From assembly GCA_024275555.1 (NCBI GenBank), contig JAJRYW010000156.1:1-6167 (forward strand): 6,167 bases of DNA, given 5' to 3'. The notes beneath the pieces were generated by a model. That model did no database searches and was not told the origin of the DNA. It saw nothing but the letters and a program-made list of their open reading frames with translations. The stretch comes from Calditrichota bacterium (GTDB lineage Bacteria; Calditrichota; Calditrichia; RBG-13-44-9; J075). Shown in pieces: positions 1-4,929 of this stretch. A program made the translations under genes and the position numbers. Numbering within the stretch: the stretch's first letter is position 1; each line of letters starts with the position of its first letter.

Positions 1-125
1 AAAGCCGCAAAGTATTGAAAAAAGCGAAGTTCAGAAATATGTTGGAACAGAGATTCAAGAACTAAATTTTTTTCAGATTTTTTTCTAATATGTTGTTTCT
101 TTGCGTCTTAGCGGCTTTGCGTGAG
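1..125. repeat. Inverted pair of a 'ctttgcg...gcggcttt' intergenic motif
   Basis: Positions 1-12 (aaagccgcaaag) are the reverse complement of 107-118 (cttagcggcttt) at 11 of 12 bases. The right copy belongs to a longer motif at 99-125 that repeats the word ctttgcg twice. About 94 AT-rich bases lie between the arms, including a T-rich run at 67-85. Similar 'ctttgcgtctttgcg' strings are, from memory, frequent between genes in FCB and other environmental genomes. The left arm touches the window edge, so its full length is unknown. It could be a MITE-like or transcribed hairpin element; no transposase is present. Confidence 0.45.
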
Positions 126-147
126 TAATTTATGAATTAATCAGGCT

Positions 148-333
148 ATGTCTGATAAAGACAGGCTGAACTTGCAGTTGATGTTGGAAGCGGTACAAAA
201 AATAAAAGACTATTCCGGTAGCTATGAAAATGCGGATGATTTTTTTCGGAACCAGAGAGATGAGGAAGTTTGGCAGATTATTCAATCACATATTCCGTTA
301 TTAGAAAAAGAATTACAAAAAATAGTGAAATAA
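148..333 (+). pseudogene. Internally deleted HepT/DUF86 (HEPN) toxin remnant
   Basis: This 61-residue ORF opens MSDKDRLNLQLMLEAVQKI, the usual start of HepT-like DUF86 proteins, and closes EEVWQIIQSHIPLLEKELQK, the usual last helix of the same family. Full members are about 110 residues. The central helices and the R-x(4-6)-H RNase motif (FRN..aH.Y) that should sit between them are missing, with the apparent junction near residues 37-39 (about 256-264). In intact systems HepT is an RNase toxin controlled by an MntA nucleotidyltransferase encoded next to it. No MntA is visible here, although the window starts only 147 bases upstream. The reading frame is preserved across the deletion. A very weak AGG lies only two bases before the ATG. 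The stop is two bases before the lipoprotein start. I infer a dead toxin; a functional mini-protein is less likely. Family assignment is by recall of conserved ends, not by search. Confidence 0.65.
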
Positions 334-335
334 TA

Positions 336-1121
336 ATGATTCGATCCGGTTTTACCTGTTTTGTTCTACTTCTGGTTGGCCTGCTTTTGGCAGGATGTTC
401 CTCGGGCTTTAAAAAAGCCCCGGCGCCGCCGGTTGAGCCGATGATCACCGCCCTGGAAGACTGGCCGGAAGTGTACCGCCGGAATTTCGAAAAACTGAAT
501 TCGTTTAAAGGCAAGGCCCGTCTTTCCATCGAGTCGGCCGAGTTTTCCGGCCACGTATCCGTTTTTACTTACTGGATGCGTCCCGACAAGCTGTATTTAA
601 AGGCCGAAGGGTTGTTCGGATTGGATATCGGCAAAATTTTTATGGGCAAAGACCGCTTTATTGTTTACTATCAGCACAACAATCATTTTGTTTCCGGAAG
701 CATCGACGACCCCTACCTGAACCGTTTCTGGGAAACCAACATTACCCTCAAAGAATTGCGCCACGCCATCCTGGGCTACGCCTTGCAGAGCGACGGCCCG
801 CTCTACCTGGAGGACAGCATCAACGGTATTTTTACCTCGCGGGATGATGAGTTGGAGTACCGCTACATTGTCAATCCGGGCAGCGGGCTGCTGGAAACCT
901 GCGAAGTAAGCCGCGACGGGCGGGTCTTTATTCGCCAGGATTTCAAAAACTACCGGGTGTTTGACGGCGTCTTTGTGCCGACCCTGGTGCAAGTTACGCT
1001 CTTAGACCAAAAAGAACGGGTGTCGATCTTCTACAAAGATATCGATGTAAATGTACCGATTGATCCGTCCGAATATACCATCGAAATCAGCAGCAAAGTC
1101 GAACAGCTCAACGTCAACTAA
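336..1121 (+). CDS. Outer-membrane-type lipoprotein, LolA/LolB/DUF4292-like
   Basis: The protein is 261 residues from the ATG at 336. This start is chosen because it gives a clean lipoprotein signal peptide: MIRSG, a hydrophobic stretch at residues 6-19 and lipobox L18-A19-G20-C21. A longer frame from 270 would place 22 unrelated residues, overlapping the HepT remnant, in front of it. Mature Cys21 is followed by Ser-Ser, with no inner-membrane retention Asp under the E. coli rule. A Pro-rich linker (about 28-36) precedes a mostly beta-predicted body with features of the LolA/LolB/DUF4292 fold family: FKGKARLSI (57-65), RPDKLYLKAEG (82-92) and FGLDIGKIFMG (94-104). Such proteins bind lipid or lipoprotein acyl chains or act in envelope assembly; the precise role is unknown. 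It is the first gene of a tight cluster with two glycosyltransferases, suggesting a role in surface glycan or lipid handling. No good ribosome binding site precedes it. Lipoprotein call strong, family moderate. Confidence 0.8.
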   Translation: MIRSGFTCFVLLLVGLLLAGCSSGFKKAPAPPVEPMITALEDWPEVYRRNFEKLNSFKGKARLSIESAEFSGHVSVFTYWMRPDKLYLKAEGLFGLDIGKIFMGKDRFIVYYQHNNHFVSGSIDDPYLNRFWETNITLKELRHAILGYALQSDGPLYLEDSINGIFTSRDDELEYRYIVNPGSGLLETCEVSRDGRVFIRQDFKNYRVFDGVFVPTLVQVTLLDQKERVSIFYKDIDVNVPIDPSEYTIEISSKVEQLNVN

Positions 1122-1128
1122 CAGGCCT

Positions 1129-2049
1129 ATGAACCTCTCGGTAGTGATCCCTGCCTACAACGAAGCCGAATCTTTACCGGAACTTTTCCGTCAAATTCGC
1201 GCCGCCGTACCCGCCGATGTGGAGTACGAGGTCATCGTTATAGACGACGGCAGCAAAGATGAAACCCTGGAAGTGCTGCGCCGGGAAAAGGAGAATTTCC
1301 CACAACTGCGCGCCTACAGCTTTCGCAGAAACTATGGCAAGAGCGCCGCCCTGGCAAAAGGATTTGCTGCGGCAAAGGGCGATTTTGTTGTTACCATGGA
1401 TGCCGATTTGCAAGACGATCCTGAGGAGATTGTAAGGCTGCTCCGGGAAATCCGGGAAAAAGAGCTCGACCTGGTCTCCGGATGGAAAAAACACCGCAAA
1501 GATCCGATCAGCAAACGCTGGCCGTCCAAGATTTACAACCTGATCACCTCCATTTTCAGCGGTATTCGCTTACACGATTTTAACTGCGGGCTGAAAATTT
1601 ACCGCAAAGATGTCGTCAAATCGCTGGATATCTATGGCGAGATGCACCGCTTTATCCCGGTGCTGGCCCACAAAACCGGTTTCCGGGTCGGCGAGATGGT
1701 TGTCAATCACCGCAAGCGGGAACATGGAAAAAGTAAATACGGCGCACGCCGGTTTCTGAGCGGCTTTTTTGATCTGATTACGGTGCTCTTCCTGACCGGC
1801 TACAGCACCAAACCCCTGCATATTTTTGGTTTAATGGGCATGCTTTCGTTTTTATCCGGCTTTTTCATCGAAGCATATTTAACCTGGCAGTGGTTGCATA
1901 ACCAGGGCATCGGCAAACGCCCCCTCTTTTTCCTGGGGATTTTATTGATTATCGTCGGCATTCAGTTTATCGGCGTGGGACTGCTGGCCGAGATGATCTC
2001 CGCCCGTCAGGCCAAAGAGGTTGTCTACCACGTCAAAGAAGAGTTGTGA
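1129..2049 (+). CDS. Family 2 glycosyltransferase, polyprenyl-phosphate sugar transferase-like (DPM1/GtrB type)
   Basis: The protein is 306 residues from the ATG at 1129, where the GT-A fold begins at once (NLSVVIPAYNE). The frame stays open upstream to 1051, but that part overlaps the lipoprotein gene and resembles nothing. Key features are PAYNE at 8-12, DDGS at 39-42 and the metal-binding D91-A-D93 in DADLQDDPEE. A basic acceptor-loop segment HRKREHGKSKYG lies at 194-205. Two C-terminal membrane helices lie at about 230-252 and 265-288. This layout is known from enzymes that move a sugar from a nucleotide donor to dolichyl or undecaprenyl phosphate at the cytoplasmic face (DPM1, GtrB, ArnC, YkcC relatives). 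The sugar cannot be read from sequence. It starts seven bases after the lipoprotein stop, so co-transcription is likely. The upstream region has only a weak 'agg'. Confidence 0.88.
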   Translation: MNLSVVIPAYNEAESLPELFRQIRAAVPADVEYEVIVIDDGSKDETLEVLRREKENFPQLRAYSFRRNYGKSAALAKGFAAAKGDFVVTMDADLQDDPEEIVRLLREIREKELDLVSGWKKHRKDPISKRWPSKIYNLITSIFSGIRLHDFNCGLKIYRKDVVKSLDIYGEMHRFIPVLAHKTGFRVGEMVVNHRKREHGKSKYGARRFLSGFFDLITVLFLTGYSTKPLHIFGLMGMLSFLSGFFIEAYLTWQWLHNQGIGKRPLFFLGILLIIVGIQFIGVGLLAEMISARQAKEVVYHVKEEL

Positions 2050-2060
2050 TGAAACCGGAT

Positions 2061-2065
2061 GGGAG
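2061..2065 (+). promoter_or_regulatory. Possible distant ribosome binding site (GGGAG)
   Basis: GGGAG lies 13 bases before the ATG at 2079, longer than the usual spacing. It is the only purine-rich site in the 29-base gap between the two glycosyltransferase genes. Confidence 0.3.
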
Positions 2066-2078
2066 ATAGTTTGCCGTC

Positions 2079-3122
2079 ATGTCTACGGATAGACCCCGTT
2101 TTTACTCGATCATTGTTCCCTCCTACAATCGCCAGGAAGAAATCCGGGAATTAATCGAATCTTTTACCCGCCTGGATTTTCCTCCTCAGCGTTATGAGTT
2201 AATCATCGCCGATGACGGTTCCACCGACCAAACCGAAGCGCTGGTGCGCGAATATCAGGATCGGCTTGATCTTGACCTGAAATTTTTCCGGCAGGAGAAC
2301 CGCGGCCCCGGGGCCGCCCGCAACATGGGCATGGAGAAAGCCCGGGGAGATTTTTTTATTTTTGTCGATTCCGATTGCACGGCGGCCCCGCAATGGCTTT
2401 CCGCCATTGATCAGGCGTTGAGCGAGGAGCAGGCCGACGCATTTGGCGGGCCGGATTCTTACCGGGATGATTTCCCCCCGCTGCTGAAGGCCATTAATTA
2501 TTCCATGACCTCCTTCATCACCACCGGCGGAATTCGCGGGCACAAGAAAAAACGCCTGGGGAAATACTATCCCCGCAGTTTCAATATGGGGCTCTCCCGG
2601 GAGGTTTATCAGAAAATCGGCGGGTTTGGCTCGCTGCGGCACGGGCAGGATATCGAATTCAGTCACCGGATTATCCGGAGCGGGGCCAAAGTAATCCTCA
2701 TCCCGGAAGCGGTGGTTTACCACAAACGCCGCACCTCACTAAAAAAATTTTTCCGGCAGGTGTTTAACTGGGGAGTTGCACGGATCAACCTGTATAAAAT
2801 AGATCCGGCAATGCTGGAATTGGTGCATGTTCTCCCGGCGCTGGTTACGCTTGCTTTTTTGCTTGTGCTTGTGCTAAGCGTATTTATCCACCCTTTGGCC
2901 GTATTGCTGGGTTGGCTTATTGCGGCGGGCGGAGCGGTTTTGTTGTTGTCCGGCGTGCATGCGGCGGTACAATACCGGGAGCCGGTGCTGGCGCTCCTGG
3001 TTCCCCTGGTTATGCCGATACAGATCATCGGCTATGGACTGGGTTTCCTGCTCTCTTATTTCCGCCGGGTGATTCTTAACCAGGGTGAATGGACCGGGTT
3101 CCGCAAACGGTATTACAATTGA
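2079..3122 (+). CDS. Family 2 glycosyltransferase with membrane-anchoring C-terminus
   Basis: The protein is 347 residues. The N-terminal GT-A domain (about 8-220) has IIVPSYNRQEE (11-21), DDGSTDQT (45-52), the RGPGAARNMG sugar-nucleotide loop (75-84) and the metal-binding D97-S-D99. It also has the GGFG (181-184) followed by GQDIEFSHRI (189-198), where D191 or E193 would act like the catalytic acid of the usual 'GEDxxL' element, and HKRR at 215-218. The C-terminal third (about 247-330) is very hydrophobic with two to three probable membrane helices (about 250-270, 272-292, 303-327). Members of this group add sugars to lipid-linked or surface glycans at the inner membrane; donor and acceptor are unknown. 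It follows the polyprenyl-phosphate sugar transferase-like gene by 29 bases and is the last gene of the cluster, 15 bases from the convergent deacylase gene. Confidence 0.87.
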   Translation: MSTDRPRFYSIIVPSYNRQEEIRELIESFTRLDFPPQRYELIIADDGSTDQTEALVREYQDRLDLDLKFFRQENRGPGAARNMGMEKARGDFFIFVDSDCTAAPQWLSAIDQALSEEQADAFGGPDSYRDDFPPLLKAINYSMTSFITTGGIRGHKKKRLGKYYPRSFNMGLSREVYQKIGGFGSLRHGQDIEFSHRIIRSGAKVILIPEAVVYHKRRTSLKKFFRQVFNWGVARINLYKIDPAMLELVHVLPALVTLAFLLVLVLSVFIHPLAVLLGWLIAAGGAVLLLSGVHAAVQYREPVLALLVPLVMPIQIIGYGLGFLLSYFRRVILNQGEWTGFRKRYYN

Positions 3123-3137
3123 CCCCCTGGCAGCGGC

Positions 3138-3602
3138 TTAAAATTTGGCAAAATCTCCTACCGTGGGGCGCACTAAACGCATATACTCCCGAAAAGGAAT
3201 CCGGATTAATTCCGAATGGGTGCCGGCATTGAAGGCGATTTCCTCATCCTCGGAAAGGCTGCGATCCAGGTACACCTCCATATCATACAAAATACCGAAG
3301 GGCGGCATCGCTCCTAACTCGCATTCCGGAAAGGTATCGCGAAAGTCGGCTTCACTGGCCAGTTCCACCGAGAACACACCGGCAACTTCTTTAAATTTGG
3401 GGAAATCCACCTGGGCGGAGGCCGGCAGCACAGCCATTGCCAGCCGCCCGTCCGTCTTAACCATTACAGTCTTGGCTAACTCTTTGCCGGGAATGTGCGC
3501 GGAGGCGGCAATTTCCTGGGCCGTAAAAGCAGGCGAGTGGATAATCACCACGTAGCGCACCTCGTGGCGATCCAGGAATTTCTTAAGGGCAGCGACAGGC
3601 AT
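3138..3602 (-). CDS. YbaK/EbsC-family aminoacyl-tRNA deacylase
   Basis: The protein is 154 residues, the normal length for a stand-alone YbaK/prolyl-tRNA-synthetase-associated domain (PF04073). Features in order are the N-terminal helix VAALKKFLDRHEVRY, HSPAFTAQEIAASAHIPG (22-39), the conserved Lys-bearing strand LAKTVMVK (42-49), VLPASAQVDF (58-67), the loop GAMPPFG (97-103) and the closing FNAGTHSELIRIPFREYMRL (124-143). Family members hydrolyse mischarged tRNAs (for example Cys- or Ala-tRNAPro) in the cytoplasm as quality control; which tRNA this one clears cannot be read from the sequence. It is monocistronic here, divergent from the membrane zincin gene and convergent with the glycosyltransferase operon. 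An AGGAGG five bases before the ATG fixes the start. The key residues appear to be present and nothing looks degraded. Confidence 0.9.
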   Translation of the reverse strand: MPVAALKKFLDRHEVRYVVIIHSPAFTAQEIAASAHIPGKELAKTVMVKTDGRLAMAVLPASAQVDFPKFKEVAGVFSVELASEADFRDTFPECELGAMPPFGILYDMEVYLDRSLSEDEEIAFNAGTHSELIRIPFREYMRLVRPTVGDFAKF

Positions 3603-3607
3603 ATCAT

Positions 3608-3613
3608 CCTCCT
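3608..3613 (-). promoter_or_regulatory. Strong Shine-Dalgarno (AGGAGG) for the deacylase gene
   Basis: Plus-strand cctcct reads AGGAGG on the minus strand and ends five bases before the ATG at 3602. It is the only canonical site in the window and decides the start of this gene. Confidence 0.85.
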
Positions 3614-3634
3614 TTGTTGCTTCATTGCAACGAC

Positions 3635-3664
3635 TTTATATGGATGGTGATCTGTTGTTGCCAA
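3635..3664 (-). promoter_or_regulatory. Candidate sigma70-type promoter of the deacylase gene
   Basis: On the minus strand TTGGCA (3659-3664) and TATAAA (3635-3640) are separated by 18 bases. Transcription would begin near 3628, giving a short leader of about 25 bases containing the AGGAGG. Found by eye; FCB promoters can differ from this consensus. Confidence 0.45.
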
Positions 3665-3832
3665 TGAGAATGAGCGCCTGACAATTGAAAACATATCCGC
3701 AATCGACGCTGCTGCCGTACCAATGCAGAAGAAAGAAGAGCGTTTTACATCTATCCGGTAATCTGTTCCGTTAGAAGTTAATCATTTCACAAATAAAAGG
3801 CCAGTAAATCTTGATTTGAGCGGTTCCCGATC

Positions 3833-3861
3833 TTGTCTATTGTTTACAAAACCGTTATTTT
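3833..3861 (+). promoter_or_regulatory. Weak candidate promoter upstream of the membrane zincin
   Basis: TTGTCT (3833-3838) and TATTTT (3856-3861) are 17 bases apart on the plus strand. Each has mismatches to the sigma70 consensus. The position is sensible for the gene that follows, but AT-rich DNA gives such matches by chance. Confidence 0.25.
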
Positions 3862-3954
3862 CCGGAGTATCCTTAAGAGCGACAGCAGCGTTTGAACCGA
3901 TTCGGGCCGTTCTTCGCCGATAACCGGATTTACCTTTGGGAAGGGTTCTTTTTG

Positions 3955-4902
3955 TTGGAATTTCTGCAATCAATACCTTATCGAGACTACCTTGTTGCTT
4001 ATAGCCCCTATTTGTACCAGCCATATCTCTATACGCTGGTGTTTTTTGGGCAAACCGTAATTATCTGCCTGGGGCTCTTTTTGACCAACCGCTTGTATGA
4101 CCGCTATATTTACCGGGCCTTCGGCTGGCGGGCGCTCCTGGTAGTTTCCTGGCTGGGAACGATTATCCACGAGGTTTCCCACGCCCTGGTTGCCAAGCTT
4201 TTCGGGCACCGGATAAAGAAGTTTAAGCCGTTTAGTCCCCATAAAGCTTCCGGTAGCCTGGGCATGGTGCAAAACAGCTGGATACGGCCCACGAATTTTA
4301 TGGTGCGTTATTACCGGGAAGTCGCCGGGAATATTTTTATCGCTATGGCCCCTTTTGTCGGGGGAACGCTGTGTATCTACCTGCTGGTCAAGTTGCTGTT
4401 TCCGCAATACGTTCCGGTGGAGGCGGTTGAGCAGGGGGTGGGCTGGATCAACCTGGTTGAGCATCCCGATTGGGGGACAGCCCACCGCCTTTGGCAGGAA
4501 ATCAAACTCTTTACCTTCCCTATAGCCCGCAGTGTTATGAATCGGGAATTCCTGAATCAATGGCCGTTTTATGTTATGCTCTATCTGTTGCTCTCCATTT
4601 CCAGCGGCATCGGGCCCAGCAGCACCGATTTCCGGGTGCTGCGCAGCTACCTATGGCGATTTTTAGCCGCGTTCTGGATTTTCGGGTGGATTGCTTACGG
4701 GAGTTTCATTGGGGTAGCCAAATTTGCCCGGCGCCTGGGATGGGTTGCCGATCCACCGGAGTTGCTCTTTGCTAAGATGATTACCTTTACAAACGGGATC
4801 TTGTTTTTTGCCCTGTTGATCTCGCTGACCTTCTTAATCGTCATCTTTTTGCTGGCGCAACTGAAAATCAAACTGTTCGGCGTCAGCAAAGATTTCCGCT
4901 GA
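3955..4902 (+). CDS. Multi-pass membrane protein with HEVSH zinc-protease motif (M50-like)
   Basis: The protein is 315 residues from the TTG at 3955. No ATG exists in frame until well after the zinc motif. TTG at 3952 or 3955 is preferred because GGGAAGGG (3938-3945) lies 6 or 9 bases before them; TTG at 3892 would add 21 residues but has no good ribosome site. Residue numbers are from 3955. Membrane helices are likely at about 27-44, 60-80, 124-148, 205-219, 235-256 and 281-301. H72-E-V-S-H76 sits inside the second, in GTIIHEVSHALVAKLFGHRI, as in intramembrane M50-type metalloproteases. A conserved-looking SLGMV (101-105) and a late GPSSTD (220-225) follow; D225 could be the third zinc ligand, in place of the usual M50 'DG' element. 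I recall similar uncharacterised proteins with 'HExSHA...FGH' in other bacteria, but no known substrate. The gene stands alone, convergent with the T9SS-secreted protein gene 27 bases away. Catalytic activity and role are inference. Confidence 0.75.
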   Translation: MEFLQSIPYRDYLVAYSPYLYQPYLYTLVFFGQTVIICLGLFLTNRLYDRYIYRAFGWRALLVVSWLGTIIHEVSHALVAKLFGHRIKKFKPFSPHKASGSLGMVQNSWIRPTNFMVRYYREVAGNIFIAMAPFVGGTLCIYLLVKLLFPQYVPVEAVEQGVGWINLVEHPDWGTAHRLWQEIKLFTFPIARSVMNREFLNQWPFYVMLYLLLSISSGIGPSSTDFRVLRSYLWRFLAAFWIFGWIAYGSFIGVAKFARRLGWVADPPELLFAKMITFTNGILFFALLISLTFLIVIFLLAQLKIKLFGVSKDFR

Positions 4903-4929
4903 TAAACAGGTCTCGGTGATTTGCCGGGG

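Larger units (their letters stand above)
3614..3954. other. Divergent intergenic region
   Basis: The region lies between the deacylase and the membrane zincin. It holds the deacylase promoter and a weak plus-strand promoter candidate. It also contains a 40-codon plus-strand stretch without stops (3651-3770) that has protein-like composition but no start codon with a ribosome binding site. The part from about 3771 to 3860 is AT-richer. If the zincin starts at the TTG at 3892 rather than 3955, the last 63 bases are coding. No tRNA, riboswitch-like fold or strong terminator was seen. Confidence 0.4.

Noticed and set aside
2..88. A 28-codon open frame from the left edge that might be the tail of an upstream gene such as the MntA partner of HepT
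   Set aside because: It has no recognisable nucleotidyltransferase motif, ends in a T-rich run coding mostly Phe, and overlaps the inverted motif. Too short to support.
270..335. A longer N-terminus for the lipoprotein from the ATG at 270
   Set aside because: It overlaps the HepT remnant and would bury the signal peptide behind 22 charged residues; the ATG at 336 gives a proper lipobox signal.
1051..1128. Upstream start for the first glycosyltransferase
   Set aside because: The extra 26 residues overlap the lipoprotein gene, are Ser/Lys-rich and precede the first beta strand of the GT-A fold without any family similarity.
2199..2723. A 174-codon minus-strand ORF inside the second glycosyltransferase gene
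   Set aside because: The plus strand holds an intact GT2 enzyme with all its motifs; the reverse frame is a Gly/Pro-rich shadow.
3120..3140. A shared bidirectional terminator between the convergent glycosyltransferase and deacylase genes
   Set aside because: No stable stem followed by a T run is visible in the 15-base gap or just around it.
3145..3555. A 136-codon plus-strand ORF opposite the deacylase gene
   Set aside because: It is the antisense shadow of the YbaK-family gene, is Ser/Arg-rich and carries no motif.
3970..4560. A 196-codon minus-strand ORF opposite the membrane zincin
   Set aside because: The plus strand encodes a coherent multi-helix protein with HEVSH, and the antisense product has no recognisable feature.
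4903..4929. A terminator between the zincin and the T9SS-secreted protein gene
   Set aside because: The 27-base gap contains no clear hairpin with a T tract on either strand.
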